Below, piece after piece: positions 35,562 through 45,011 of a stretch of DNA of 64,000 nucleotides. How positions within the stretch are numbered: the stretch's first letter is position 1; each line of letters begins with the position of its first letter. The notes beneath the pieces were generated by a model that did not search any database, had not been told where the DNA came from, and saw only the letters and a program-made list of their open reading frames with translations. Both the position numbers and the translations under genes were made by a program. The stretch is from Antarcticibacterium flavum (GTDB taxonomy: Bacteria; Bacteroidota; Bacteroidia; Flavobacteriales; Flavobacteriaceae). Where the stretch lies: assembly GCF_006159205.1 (NCBI RefSeq), contig NZ_CP040812.1, positions 2,914,001-2,978,000 on the forward strand, read 5' to 3'.

Positions 35562-35918
35562 CTAAAAAGGAATCTTCTCCCCTTCATCTCGCTCGGCAAC
35601 TTTCCATCGCCCATCCTCCATTATGAGCTTGAAAATTTCTGGTTCATCGGTAAAGGAGGTTGTGAATTTCACCCAGGCAGTTTGGCCATCGGATTGTTCT
35701 TGTATAACATTGAAATTTGCTTCACTATCTTCTGAATATAAGTTTTGGATAGTCATGAAGTTAGCATAGGTCTCAGCGGTAGTATGTTTTTCAAGTTTTT
35801 CTTTATCACCTTGATAAAAGCTTTCTGCTACAGCTTTAGCGGTTTCTGTATGGGACATTTTTTTTTCGTTACATCCAACAAGTGCTAAAAGGAACGAATA
35901 GAGGAGGATTCTTTTCAT
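35562..35918 (-). CDS. Small lipoprotein at the end of the tra operon
   Basis: The start is the ATG at 35918 (MKRILLYSFLLALVGC); the longer frame begins within traN spacing. The 118-residue protein has a signal peptide with lipobox LVGC and a small alpha-beta domain (ETAKAVAESFYQGDKEKL, then WKVAERDEG) resembling the NTF2/DUF4878-like fold. It follows traN by 7 bp on the minus strand and ends the transfer operon. Its role in conjugation is unknown. Confidence 0.65.
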   Translation of the reverse strand: MKRILLYSFLLALVGCNEKKMSHTETAKAVAESFYQGDKEKLEKHTTAETYANFMTIQNLYSEDSEANFNVIQEQSDGQTAWVKFTTSFTDEPEIFKLIMEDGRWKVAERDEGEKIPF

Positions 35919-35925
35919 GACGTTT

Positions 35926-36765
35926 CTAGTTAGGATTATTGACAAATTTATGCGGTACTTTTAATCTCACATTTCTCCCGCCGTTTCTTTCATTCACTTC
36001 CAGGATTACCCGGTGGTCATCTCCCAAAGAAAACTTAGGGAATACATAAACCAGTTTTTCTGTTCCATTTTCTTTTATCCTAGTGGGTAAATTGTATTTG
36101 AAAACAGGTTCCTGATAAATAGTTTGGGAAGATTTCTTCTTTCCTTTTGGCCTGGTCTCAATTCCAAACTTCAGGAAATTCAGATCGTAATCCAAAGAAC
36201 TTTTGTTTTCTATCTGGATTACGAAGTAGAGTTCTTCTTTATCAAAAACTATATTTTCAACACTTAAGATAATATCCTGCTTTCGCTTTTTTAAACCTCC
36301 TATATGCTGTTTGCTTTCAGCTAAGTAGGAGCAAAACTTGTTGTAATAAAAGATCTTATCATTCTTTTCAATCTTTTCTTCTCGAATCTCTAACCCGCTG
36401 TTACTATCCGGCTTTTCAATACCTATTTTGGTCGTGGCTGATATGAAATAATTCAGCTGATTAAGCTGTTCTTTATACTTCACAATATACGAAAAAACGG
36501 AACCGTTAGTGCTGACTACCAGTAAATTACTTTCTTTTCCGGGCTTAGCCTGTAAGAGCCCAAAATGCTGCTGTGATTCCCTGTTGTAGGTAAAAACAAA
36601 GTTATCAGAGCCGGTAATTCCCTGCCTTATAGGATCGGGAAAGAACAAGGCTACGTTCTTTTGGTCATTAGCAAAAATTGTATCGAGGGTTTTACTCTCC
36701 TGTGCCAGGCAAGGAGGAACTGCAGCAAAGATGGAAAGGGCGAGAAATTGCATAAGAGTTTTCAT
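35926..36765 (-). CDS. traN: Conjugative transfer protein TraN
   Basis: This 279-residue exported protein (signal peptide MKTLMQFLALSIFAAVPPCLAQ) is of the DUF4138/TraN family, the likely VirB9-type outer-membrane-core component of the Bacteroidota mating channel. Its C-terminal half holds beta-rich segments such as YFVIQIENKSSLDYDLNFL. It overlaps traM by 4 bp in the conserved order. Confidence 0.85.
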   Translation of the reverse strand: MKTLMQFLALSIFAAVPPCLAQESKTLDTIFANDQKNVALFFPDPIRQGITGSDNFVFTYNRESQQHFGLLQAKPGKESNLLVVSTNGSVFSYIVKYKEQLNQLNYFISATTKIGIEKPDSNSGLEIREEKIEKNDKIFYYNKFCSYLAESKQHIGGLKKRKQDIILSVENIVFDKEELYFVIQIENKSSLDYDLNFLKFGIETRPKGKKKSSQTIYQEPVFKYNLPTRIKENGTEKLVYVFPKFSLGDDHRVILEVNERNGGRNVRLKVPHKFVNNPN

Positions 36766-37691
36766 GGTTTTTCTTTTAGTATGAGTTTGTAATCATTGAG
36801 TATGGTAACCTTTACGTTTCGGTTATTACGCCGGAGTACTTTAGTTATTCCGCTTATTTGTGGCACGCTGGGAATGTTTATATCCTGAATGATGTCATCC
36901 AAAACTTCGCTGGTTGCCTCAGCCCGAAAACTGTTTTCCACATAAATACCTTCGCTTCCGTCCTGAAGGTCATATGCTTTTAAGTTGACAGGATGATGAT
37001 TAATGTTTTCAACTTCCACCAGAGCCCTGTTGGGCTTAAAACTAATAAAGCCATAAACAAGGGTGTTTTTTTTGATTACTTGGCCGTTAATCTTCGCCGT
37101 TTCTGCCACGCGCATCCGGAGACGGGAATTAGCCATTACAACCTGATTCCCATCAATTAAAACAGATATAACTGAATCAGTTTCTGCTTTAGAAGAAGTT
37201 GGATTTTGTGAGCTATAAGAGGCAAAAAAAAGTTGGTGCTCAAGACCCATCTCTTTAGTCTGTATTTTCTGTTCCTCCTCTATCTCGTCCACATCCCTTT
37301 TTAGAGTAGGGGAAATCAATTCTTCTTCCAATTCCGGTTCCTCATTAAATTCTTTTGAATATGTTATTCCTCCGGATTCATAGATGCTGTCAACTATTCT
37401 TTCCTTTTCCTTTTCAGTTAATTCCGGGTCAAAGAATCCTAAAGAATCAATTAGCTTCTCATCGTAAATACTGGGAGCGTTGGTTTCCCGTACGACCTTC
37501 AGGTCATTAATAGCATCGAGTTTAGAATCATATTGCTTATTTTCCTGCTCCAGTTCAGGTACCAGAGTATTTTTCAAAGGAAAGTTTTCAGTTTCTTCCT
37601 CATCCATAATTAATAGCGAATAAGAAATCAAGAATAGGACTATAACAGCTATTACAGATCCAAATACTATTTTGTTCTTTTCAATTTTCAT
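36762..37691 (-). CDS. traM: Conjugative transfer protein TraM
   Basis: This 309-residue protein has one N-terminal membrane helix (about residues 8-28), a charged Glu-rich linker and a C-terminal TraM domain (ISVLIDGNQVVMANSRLRMRVAE, VYGFISFKPNRA). It plays the VirB10-like role of spanning the envelope. It is about 100 residues shorter than typical TraM proteins of Bacteroides elements, mainly in the linker. It overlaps traK by 11 bp and traN by 4 bp. Confidence 0.83.
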   Translation of the reverse strand: MKIEKNKIVFGSVIAVIVLFLISYSLLIMDEEETENFPLKNTLVPELEQENKQYDSKLDAINDLKVVRETNAPSIYDEKLIDSLGFFDPELTEKEKERIVDSIYESGGITYSKEFNEEPELEEELISPTLKRDVDEIEEEQKIQTKEMGLEHQLFFASYSSQNPTSSKAETDSVISVLIDGNQVVMANSRLRMRVAETAKINGQVIKKNTLVYGFISFKPNRALVEVENINHHPVNLKAYDLQDGSEGIYVENSFRAEATSEVLDDIIQDINIPSVPQISGITKVLRRNNRNVKVTILNDYKLILKEKP

Positions 37692-38295
37692 TATTTAATT
37701 TTTTTAGAGTGTTTTCAAAATAATCCGTGATAAGTAAGCCGTGGGGGTTGTTAGGAAAATGGCGGTCCACCGTAATTAGATTACCTGTAGAAACCAACTC
37801 GTAAGTATCTATAATAGATCCGCGGTTGATTTCAAAAATTGTAGTGGTTTTAAAGCTAAACTTCTGGTCTTGTTCCTCTATTTCAGAATTAATGCTCAAT
37901 ACCTTCTGTACAAGGGAATATTGAATTAACCTGTTATAGACACCATCAGCCTTCTTTTGTCGATAGAGGTTGTCCACGGAACTGTTTCCCAGCCAAAGCG
38001 CTTTATCAAGATTTTTTATATAATTGCTGGCATCAATATTATAGAAGTAGTTGTGAAAAAGCTCCAGGTGAGCTAAAGCTTCTACTTGAAAATTTTCCTT
38101 TTGGGAAACCAGTTTTAAGGGAATTACTTCCCCGTTAGTATTAACAGCAAAGGCGCTGTTTAAAGCCCTCTTATGAATTGAAAATGCCATCCAGCCGGAA
38201 ATTAAACTTGAAGAAAATGCGCAAAGAACTACAGCAATAACTATAAAGCGGTTTAGTTTTAATACGGAATATATATTTTGGTAAGGGGTTTTCAT
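37681..38295 (-). CDS. traK: Conjugative transfer protein TraK
   Basis: This 204-residue protein has an N-terminal membrane helix (about residues 14-37) and a periplasmic domain starting FAVNTNGEVIPLKL, matching TraK, the VirB8-like assembly factor. It overlaps traJ by 4 bp and traM by 11 bp. Between it and traM, traL would be expected in CTnDOT; it is absent here, as usual for shorter flavobacterial elements. Confidence 0.85.
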   Translation of the reverse strand: MKTPYQNIYSVLKLNRFIVIAVVLCAFSSSLISGWMAFSIHKRALNSAFAVNTNGEVIPLKLVSQKENFQVEALAHLELFHNYFYNIDASNYIKNLDKALWLGNSSVDNLYRQKKADGVYNRLIQYSLVQKVLSINSEIEEQDQKFSFKTTTIFEINRGSIIDTYELVSTGNLITVDRHFPNNPHGLLITDYFENTLKKLNNEN

Positions 38296-39134
38296 GATGT
38301 AAAAAGTCTAAGAGTGAAAGAAGTGGCCCGCCTGTAAAGTTTGAATTTTAGGAAAACAATAAAACCAACGGATCCTAATTGAACTACCGGAGAAAAAAAG
38401 TCACTGCCCACATCGGTGCCGAACAGGTTTGTCCAGAAGTTGGTATTAATTTCTGTGTAAATGGCATTAATAAAAACGTTCACTAAGAAAAACGCTGGAA
38501 CAAGCATATAAACTGCAGCATATAACTTGAAGAAATTATATGCCAGAGACCGAAACTTTTCAAACACAGCCAGACTAATGACTAGGGGGAAAAATGCCTG
38601 CATCAATCCTAACAGGAAATAACGTTCAGCCAGGAATAGGGGATAGATAAAAAGATCCAATATCCATAAAAACAAACCAATTAGAAAAGCGAAAAACTTA
38701 AAGCCGTAAAGGGGTGTTACCAGTACTTCATAAAGTAATGCCATAGCTTTCCTTGCGGCTTCAAGTGCGGTGACGTCTTCTTCAATGGGTATATCCTGCA
38801 TCTGCAGGGGAAGCAAAGCAGGAGCCGTATCCCGGTAACGGTTTTCTATGGCTACTAATACTTCATCGAAAAAACCTAATATTTGTGTTGAGAAAATTAC
38901 AAGGAGTACTACGGCAAAATTTTTCGCAAGTTCTCCTGGACTTAATCCCCAGGTATATCCATCTTTATCGGCAATGCCTTCATTGTACTTTTTAAGGATA
39001 TTCACAAGAAAAAAAAGCACAGCAAGTGTCTTCATACCCACAATTGTATACTGGGAAAATTCGCTGTTCTTTATGGTCTGGAAGACCGTATCGATATATT
39101 CCAGTCCAATTCCTAAAGGTATGATAGCGGCCAT
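38292..39134 (-). CDS. traJ: Conjugative transfer protein TraJ
   Basis: This 280-residue polytopic inner-membrane protein has about six hydrophobic segments, including AVLFFLVNIL, FAVVLLVIFSTQILGF and FAFLIGLFLWILDLFIYPLF. It is of the TraJ family, VirB6-like, forming part of the inner-membrane pore. It sits between traI (2-bp gap) and traK (4-bp overlap). Confidence 0.85.
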   Translation of the reverse strand: MAAIIPLGIGLEYIDTVFQTIKNSEFSQYTIVGMKTLAVLFFLVNILKKYNEGIADKDGYTWGLSPGELAKNFAVVLLVIFSTQILGFFDEVLVAIENRYRDTAPALLPLQMQDIPIEEDVTALEAARKAMALLYEVLVTPLYGFKFFAFLIGLFLWILDLFIYPLFLAERYFLLGLMQAFFPLVISLAVFEKFRSLAYNFFKLYAAVYMLVPAFFLVNVFINAIYTEINTNFWTNLFGTDVGSDFFSPVVQLGSVGFIVFLKFKLYRRATSFTLRLFTS

Positions 39135-39136
39135 CC

Positions 39137-39706
39137 CTAAAAGTTTGCTTCACGATTATTGATCTTATCCTGCATTTTCCTAAAGGAAATTATATCCCTG
39201 TAACGTTTGGTCTTCATACTTATCTCCACAACCATCTCCCGTGATTGCATCTCCTTTTGCTGAAGAATTTCTGAACGCTCCGCGTCGCTCATTTTGAGGT
39301 AATCACTGGACAAAATTTGATCTATAAAATCCATTGTTTCTAAAGAATTTTGTACAATGGAATTAAAGGATTCCGATACCCTCGTAACTTCTTCGGGTTT
39401 GATATAAGGCGAGTTCAATATTTCCCTTAAATCATTTTGCATAATTCCAATGAGCCGTTGATTGTTTTGGCTTATTTCCCGCACTGCATTGAGTTGTTTC
39501 ACAACAGAATTTACCTTTTCAAGATTTTCTTTTTGTTGTTTTAGAAATTCAACAGTCTTTAAAAGTTGAGAGGTTTGTTTTGCAGATTCTACAAGAGATT
39601 TTACAAGACTTACAAAATTTGTATTATCATAAACCGGCATTCCCTGAGCCTGAATATTCAGGCTGAAAAGCACTGCCACTCCAAGGATTAAAATTTTTGT
39701 TTTCAT
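39137..39706 (-). CDS. traI: Conjugative transfer protein TraI (VirB5-like)
   Basis: This 189-residue exported protein has a signal peptide (MKTKILILGVAVLFSLNIQAQ) and a mostly helical, coiled-coil-prone body (LKTVEFLKQQKENLEKVNSVVKQ in two parts). It fits the TraI position of CTnDOT-type operons, between the VirB4 ATPase and TraJ, and the VirB5-like pilus-associated class. The sequence family is loosely conserved, so the call rests partly on order. Confidence 0.75.
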   Translation of the reverse strand: MKTKILILGVAVLFSLNIQAQGMPVYDNTNFVSLVKSLVESAKQTSQLLKTVEFLKQQKENLEKVNSVVKQLNAVREISQNNQRLIGIMQNDLREILNSPYIKPEEVTRVSESFNSIVQNSLETMDFIDQILSSDYLKMSDAERSEILQQKEMQSREMVVEISMKTKRYRDIISFRKMQDKINNREANF

Positions 39707-39710
39707 ATTT

Positions 39711-42119
39711 TTATTTTTTTGATGAATACTCTTTTATTGCCTTCTCCATATCCTGATACTTCTCATAAAGCTCCAGGATTTCTTCATTTTGGAATCCATC
39801 GGTTAGGTAAGCAGCATATACTTCCTTGGGCACTTCCAGACGAAAGACATTGCTCTGCTTCCCGATTTTAATAAATATTTCAGTGTACTTACGCTCTCCG
39901 GAAAGATTGTTCCTGATGGATTTTAACTGGTTAAGATCGTGACTGGAGAGGTTTAAGCGTTTTACCAGTTCGTTATATCCTTTTTCATTATGAAGGCTGT
40001 AAATAACCTGTGTATTGTCCAGGATACTCGCCGAAACGGAATTATTAGGTAACTGGTTAATGGATTGTAAAATGATACCGATTGCCCCGTTCTGTTTCCT
40101 GATGGCCTGATAGTAAAATTCCACGCTTTCCAGTACATTTTCGAATTTTAGCTGCTTGGCAAATTCATCAAACAGGATAATTCCTTTCTCCGCACGGTTT
40201 TTCCAGATAGTTCGTTGTATTGCAGACTTGATCAACTTGAGCATTACTGAAAGAACTTCCTTATTGTCCTTCACTTCATCAAGCTCAAATACAATTAATC
40301 GTTTGTCCTCGATTTTATAGGTTTGATCTTCATCAATTTCAAAGAGGAAACTATAAAGGCCGTCACCCACATATTCCGACATTACGTGTAGAAAGTTCAC
40401 TATATTAAAATAGTCCGGATGAATCTTTAATTTCTGAAGCAGATCCTTCTGATTAGCTTCAATAAACTGGTAAAAGCTATTTAGAGAATGTTTGTCTGAG
40501 ACATTGGAATAGTAGTGAAGTAAAATTTTCTTAATTGAAACAGACTGAGCTTTGGTCACTTTCAAATCTGAACCGAATAGTTCAAACAGGAACATTGACA
40601 AATCCTCCAGGCGTTCAGGATTGATATCTTCTGAATTAGTGATGTAGAAAGGATTTATCCCCAGGTTTTTTCCGCTTTCATATCTAAGGATCGTATACTT
40701 TCCCGGATATAACTTTGCGAACTTTGTATAAGATCCACCAAGATCAATGATCACCAGGCGCACTCCACTCTCAAAATATTGCCGAAGAATATTGTTGGCC
40801 AGGAAAGATTTTCCTTCACCGGTAGGGGCAAATATGGCAAAGTTGCGTGCCTTAATTCGTTTTTTTTGTTCGTCCCATACATCCTTTAGAACCGGTATAT
40901 TATGCTGACGATCATTGAAGATAATTCCTGTAGAATCTGATTTATAATTTGTGTTATTAATTAGCAGGCACAGAGCGTGCTTCAAATCTGTCACATATAG
41001 ATCTGAATTAGAAAAGTTGGAAGAAAAACAACAATAGCTGTTTAGCACGTAGTTTTTACGCTCTTCTCCCCTGGGGTAGTAGGGCGTAATATCCAGTTCC
41101 TTCAGTTCTGTTTTTACCTTTGAAGCTATCTTGGTTAACTCCCTGGCGTCTTTAGACCAGTAAATGACATTTAAATGCCCACGGATGATTCGGGATGTAT
41201 CATCTGCGTTTATCTGGTTAAGAATATGCTGAATTTTTTCCAGCACAACTTTATTCTGAGATCCAAAATTCGAACTTTTATGGAGCTCTTCAATTTTCTT
41301 ATCAAGGAGCTTCCGCCATTTTTGCTTATCATCAAGGTAAAGAACTTGGTTTACCATATGATTTTCGTTAAGAGTTAATCCAAGGCCGTCAATAAAACCC
41401 TGGTGGAATATAAAGTCATCGGAAGTAAACCGCTCATCGACTTTACTGCTCTGCACACTCTCCCCAAAACAGAGTTCGCTGTTGATGGCCAAGGCATCAA
41501 CAAAATTTTCGCCTATCTGAATGTTGGATCTTTCCAACAACATATCCGTATCAAAACCTTCCTGAAAGCCATTGAAATAATTATTAGTCAAACCTTGGAT
41601 CTCCTTAACATCCAGAGGATGAAAAGACATTTTCCGGCTGTTGTTGATAAAAGAAATTGAATCGCTGACGGAGCTGATAAAGCTTTTAAGAATATCATCA
41701 AGTTCCTGCCACGTACCTTTGGAAACTTTTTTAAAAGGATTCATATACTTTGGATTATTTAAAGCTTTGTTTTTGGTGAGAATGAAAAATAAATAGGAGT
41801 AATGATCCATATATTTTCTGCCTTTGAAATGATCGTATGTTGCCTTTTCTAAAAAGGTGGTATTCGGTAATAATTCAGCAGAATAGTCCTTCTTCAAATA
41901 GATATCCTGTTTATGAACCACAGTTCCTGTGGGCAAGGATTTTAGAGCCTGGAACCAAACTCCATGAATATCTTCAAAATCTTTTTCAGATAAAGAGTAG
42001 ATTTCAGGCAGCAGCCCTTTATAACAAAGAATTGCATTTCCATTATTTGCAAAAACAACGTTATCCTGTATTTCAATTATTGGGCTGTTTGCCGAAAGAT
42101 TAATTTTTATCATAATCAA
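39711..42119 (-). CDS. traG: Conjugative ATPase TraG (VirB4-like)
   Basis: This 802-residue protein has an N-terminal VirB4 region and a C-terminal ATPase with Walker A FAPTGEGKSFLANNIL, Walker B IILFDEFAKQL and a later QSINQLPNN motif. It powers the assembly of the mating channel. It starts within the end of traF (20-bp overlap) and precedes traI by 4 bp. Note that TraG of CTnDOT is the VirB4 protein, distinct from the VirD4-type coupling protein of the left arm. Confidence 0.92.
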   Translation of the reverse strand: MIMIKINLSANSPIIEIQDNVVFANNGNAILCYKGLLPEIYSLSEKDFEDIHGVWFQALKSLPTGTVVHKQDIYLKKDYSAELLPNTTFLEKATYDHFKGRKYMDHYSYLFFILTKNKALNNPKYMNPFKKVSKGTWQELDDILKSFISSVSDSISFINNSRKMSFHPLDVKEIQGLTNNYFNGFQEGFDTDMLLERSNIQIGENFVDALAINSELCFGESVQSSKVDERFTSDDFIFHQGFIDGLGLTLNENHMVNQVLYLDDKQKWRKLLDKKIEELHKSSNFGSQNKVVLEKIQHILNQINADDTSRIIRGHLNVIYWSKDARELTKIASKVKTELKELDITPYYPRGEERKNYVLNSYCCFSSNFSNSDLYVTDLKHALCLLINNTNYKSDSTGIIFNDRQHNIPVLKDVWDEQKKRIKARNFAIFAPTGEGKSFLANNILRQYFESGVRLVIIDLGGSYTKFAKLYPGKYTILRYESGKNLGINPFYITNSEDINPERLEDLSMFLFELFGSDLKVTKAQSVSIKKILLHYYSNVSDKHSLNSFYQFIEANQKDLLQKLKIHPDYFNIVNFLHVMSEYVGDGLYSFLFEIDEDQTYKIEDKRLIVFELDEVKDNKEVLSVMLKLIKSAIQRTIWKNRAEKGIILFDEFAKQLKFENVLESVEFYYQAIRKQNGAIGIILQSINQLPNNSVSASILDNTQVIYSLHNEKGYNELVKRLNLSSHDLNQLKSIRNNLSGERKYTEIFIKIGKQSNVFRLEVPKEVYAAYLTDGFQNEEILELYEKYQDMEKAIKEYSSKK

Positions 42120-42384
42120 AACCTGAATTTCTTTTGTTACTGATGATATCCGGAAACATTGCCCTGAGCTGGAAGAGCTGGAGCATATTATTGATTCTGA
42201 TTAGCACTAAATAGAGCGCACAATTAAAGATCAAAACACCAATGATGATCCAGAAGTTAAAGGAGAAAATGACGACCAGTAATGAAGCTATTATGCATAT
42301 CATCATTATGGCAAAGGAGGAGACGGGCAGTCCAAAAATGACGGCTCCCTTCCTTATGTTCCTGTAAATTTCAAATTGTTTCAC
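42100..42384 (-). CDS. traF: Conjugative transfer protein TraF (DUF4133)
   Basis: This 94-residue protein has two adjacent membrane helices (about residues 13-30 and 40-60) with the short cytoplasmic start MKQFEIYRNIRKGAVIFGLP. This matches DUF4133/TraF, the VirB3-like partner of the VirB4 ATPase. It overlaps traE by 1 bp and traG by 20 bp. Confidence 0.87.
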   Translation of the reverse strand: MKQFEIYRNIRKGAVIFGLPVSSFAIMMICIIASLLVVIFSFNFWIIIGVLIFNCALYLVLIRINNMLQLFQLRAMFPDIISNKRNSGFDYDKN

Positions 42385-42671
42385 TAGACCACAATTGAAA
42401 TTAAATAGGTGAAGATGCCTACCACCGCGCCTGCAATAAGAACAAAAACTAGAACGCGGGTAATTCCTTTTTTAAGATCTGCATTTTCTCCAAAGAAGTG
42501 ACCTGCGTTAAATAGAAAGCCCACCAGGAAAATTACTCCCAGGAGAATGGGGAAAATAGTTCTAATGGTATCGGCAACATCATTAACTGAATTTTCAATC
42601 CCGCCAATCTGGGCGAAAAGCGGGAAAGAAATCAGAGACAAAAAGAGCATGGGATAGATTGATTTTTTCAT
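42384..42671 (-). CDS. traE: Conjugative transfer protein TraE (DUF4134)
   Basis: This 95-residue protein has a signal peptide (MKKSIYPMLFLSLISFPLFAQ) and two further hydrophobic segments (IFPILLGVIFLVGFLFNAG and RVLVFVLIAGAVVGIFTYLI), matching DUF4134/TraE, the VirB2-like pilin. It is the first gene of the minus-strand tra operon. CATAACGA at its start codon (42669-42676) repeats inverted at 42701-42708, a possible leader hairpin. Confidence 0.87.
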   Translation of the reverse strand: MKKSIYPMLFLSLISFPLFAQIGGIENSVNDVADTIRTIFPILLGVIFLVGFLFNAGHFFGENADLKKGITRVLVFVLIAGAVVGIFTYLISIVV

Positions 42672-42801
42672 AACGAACGGGTTAAATTTTAGTGTTGTTC
42701 TCGTTATGGAAAAAGTACAATTATTTAAATATAACTAACTGAAAATCAAACAAATAAACAAAAAATATTATGTGGTTATCAATGGATTAATTTGATGGAA
42801 A

Positions 42802-43107
42802 TTGATATTAAACTTTATTAAAAGGAGAGGAAGGAAAAGGAGTAGTCTAAAAAAATTAAAGGGGAAGGAGACTGAAAGACGTCAGATTTATACTTTGCGG
42901 CCTGAAAAAATAGTTTGCTTTTGGAAAGGAAGAAGAACGTCAAAAAATACCACTATTGATAATGATCAAAGAGAAAAAGATCCTGATGCAGTGATTGAAA
43001 AGGGGATTCGGGAAGTGGTGATTGCCTACTTAGTTTATTACCAAGTGTATAACAGTAAAATTCAAAATACTGCGAAAAAAATTACTGTAGCTGTATTAGC
43101 AGAATAA
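42802..43107 (+). CDS. Doubtful short open frame between tra operon and nuclease gene
   Basis: A frame of 101 codons opens at TTG 42802 and is rich in Lys and Arg (MILNFIKRRGRKRSSLKKLK). Nothing resembles a known domain, no ATG is available upstream and it ends 5 bp before the convergent gene. It might be the 3' remnant of a traA-D-type gene or chance. The surrounding 42672-43111 holds nothing else I can support. Confidence 0.25.
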   Translation: MILNFIKRRGRKRSSLKKLKGKETERRQIYTLRPEKIVCFWKGRRTSKNTTIDNDQREKDPDAVIEKGIREVVIAYLVYYQVYNSKIQNTAKKITVAVLAE

Positions 43108-43111
43108 AAGA

Positions 43112-44818
43112 CTAAAAATCCTCAATTTTAAATTTTAATTTTTTCGCAAAATACAATTTATCAAAATAATTTTGAAAGGTTGGGTCAGGAATAACATATT
43201 CCTTGCCTTCACATATTTTTTTAAACTTAAATGGATTTTCTAAATACATTGCACAGACATCTAATTCATCCCTGGCAATTAATCTTTCATTCAATAATTC
43301 GCGATATTCCAAAAATTCAGTGAAACTTCTGTAAGGATTATTACATACCAAACTTATTGTTTTTAGAAATACTTCAAGATCGTCATGGTTTATTGACCAT
43401 GGGTAAAGATCAGAGTCATTCGTTCTTTTTAATAGTAGACCCAAATCAGTTTGAATAGATGCAAATCGTTCAGAAGTAACTACAATATTGAATACATCCT
43501 TTATGGTGGAAGTTTCAATTTCTTGCCAGGAGTTTTTGCACTTTATAGAAACCCTTTGACCTTTAAGAATTAATTGCTCTACCTGATAACACTGTTCGTA
43601 ACCTTTCTGAATACAATCATTAAAATCGGATTTTATCCTTTTGAAAGCCTGATTTCTATCTCTTCGCGGCTCTCTATTTCGAGAGGATTTACATTCAATA
43701 ACAAAAGCATACTTTTCGTTAATTATAAGAAGATCTTTTTCTTCAGGATTGTTATCAATATAATAGTTACTAAACACTTGTAAAGTTTTCGAATTTTTGA
43801 AAAACTTTTCAAAAATTTCTCTAGTTTCATTTTCTAATATTACTTTGCCTTTTCTGAGATTAAGCTGTTCCTTTTCTTTTTGGGTTGTTGTTAGGGTGAC
43901 ATAAAGCAAATTAAGCAGGGCTGTGGGTAATTGTTTTTGATATACGTGGAGATATTCTGTGCTGTTAATCCTAATTATTGGTTTGGCTTCCAGCGGGTTT
44001 AATTGTGAATAATAAATAACATTATAATTTTCATTTATATCAAGAGAGAAGAGCTTGCAGAAAATATCAACATCTTTTTTCTCAAATCTCTCGTAATAAT
44101 CTTCTTTTGTAAATAGAAGACAATTATGCGGTTGCTCATAAAAATTCACAAAATCATCCTGAATTTTTTCCGATAGGTTTGAAAATTCTTTGAAGAATTC
44201 AGTAGGTGGAATTGTTCCTTTTAAACCACTTCTAAATTTGAAAAATTCTTTTGTAAAAGCAAATGATTTAGACTTAATAGATTTCTTGATATAATCCTCT
44301 TCTGAATATTGACAGATCTCAATAAGGCTTTTCAAATCAATTCCTAATCTTTCGCGAATTTTATCTTGATATGGATGATATAATCGGATTACTTTATTCA
44401 ACTCCTGTTCTCTATAATTGAGAATGCCATTTAAGAAATAATCCTTAAAAACCATTTCGTGTATGAGTTTTTTCTGTCTCTCATCTTTAATTTCCTGAAG
44501 ATCCTCCGTAGAGTTATATTCATTGAGGTAAAAGTGATTTATCTGTAAAAGTATATCCATTACTCTGTTCAGCTTTTTATCAACCTCCTCTGAAAATCTT
44601 AAATATTCTTCTCCCTCGGCAGGAGAAGAAAGCCTTAGCATTATTAAATAAAGGGAATCCTTTAACTTTGATTTCATTTTATGTGAGAAATTAAAATGAT
44701 CTCTCTCTGGATTATGGCGAATATAATCCGCAAAAAAACACACAAAGCTTCCTTTTGTATATCTGGAAATAATATTCTGAATTTCAAGGGAATTTTGGGT
44801 TATGTTAAATTTTTCCAT
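43112..44818 (-). CDS. Uncharacterised protein with PD-(D/E)XK-like motif
   Basis: I start at the ATG at 44818 (MEKFNITQNS); a TTG 21 bp upstream is possible. The 568-residue protein is mostly helical for its first 320 residues. A nuclease-like core follows: NETREIFEKFF, then EEKDLLIINEKYAFVIECKSS, placing Asp362, Glu375 and Lys377 in the D...ExK pattern. The lysine-rich RNREPRRDRNQAFKR segment follows. No ATPase or known N-terminal domain is visible. It stands alone between the tra operon and the replication genes, a usual place for cargo, so a solo defence nuclease is plausible but unproven. Confidence 0.55.
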   Translation of the reverse strand: MEKFNITQNSLEIQNIISRYTKGSFVCFFADYIRHNPERDHFNFSHKMKSKLKDSLYLIMLRLSSPAEGEEYLRFSEEVDKKLNRVMDILLQINHFYLNEYNSTEDLQEIKDERQKKLIHEMVFKDYFLNGILNYREQELNKVIRLYHPYQDKIRERLGIDLKSLIEICQYSEEDYIKKSIKSKSFAFTKEFFKFRSGLKGTIPPTEFFKEFSNLSEKIQDDFVNFYEQPHNCLLFTKEDYYERFEKKDVDIFCKLFSLDINENYNVIYYSQLNPLEAKPIIRINSTEYLHVYQKQLPTALLNLLYVTLTTTQKEKEQLNLRKGKVILENETREIFEKFFKNSKTLQVFSNYYIDNNPEEKDLLIINEKYAFVIECKSSRNREPRRDRNQAFKRIKSDFNDCIQKGYEQCYQVEQLILKGQRVSIKCKNSWQEIETSTIKDVFNIVVTSERFASIQTDLGLLLKRTNDSDLYPWSINHDDLEVFLKTISLVCNNPYRSFTEFLEYRELLNERLIARDELDVCAMYLENPFKFKKICEGKEYVIPDPTFQNYFDKLYFAKKLKFKIEDF

Positions 44819-45011
44819 TTTCCAATTTTCTTGATCCAAATATATTTGTTGCTAGTCTATTTAAGAAATTCTTAAATTCCTTTTTTTGCCTTCGCAGGGC
44901 AGAAAGATAAATAGTAATTATGACTATTGACCTAAATAAAAATCTGTTACAGATCTTAAATTTTTAATAAAAAGGTAATCATAAAAAGGTGGAGAAATAC
45001 TATAATTTGAG

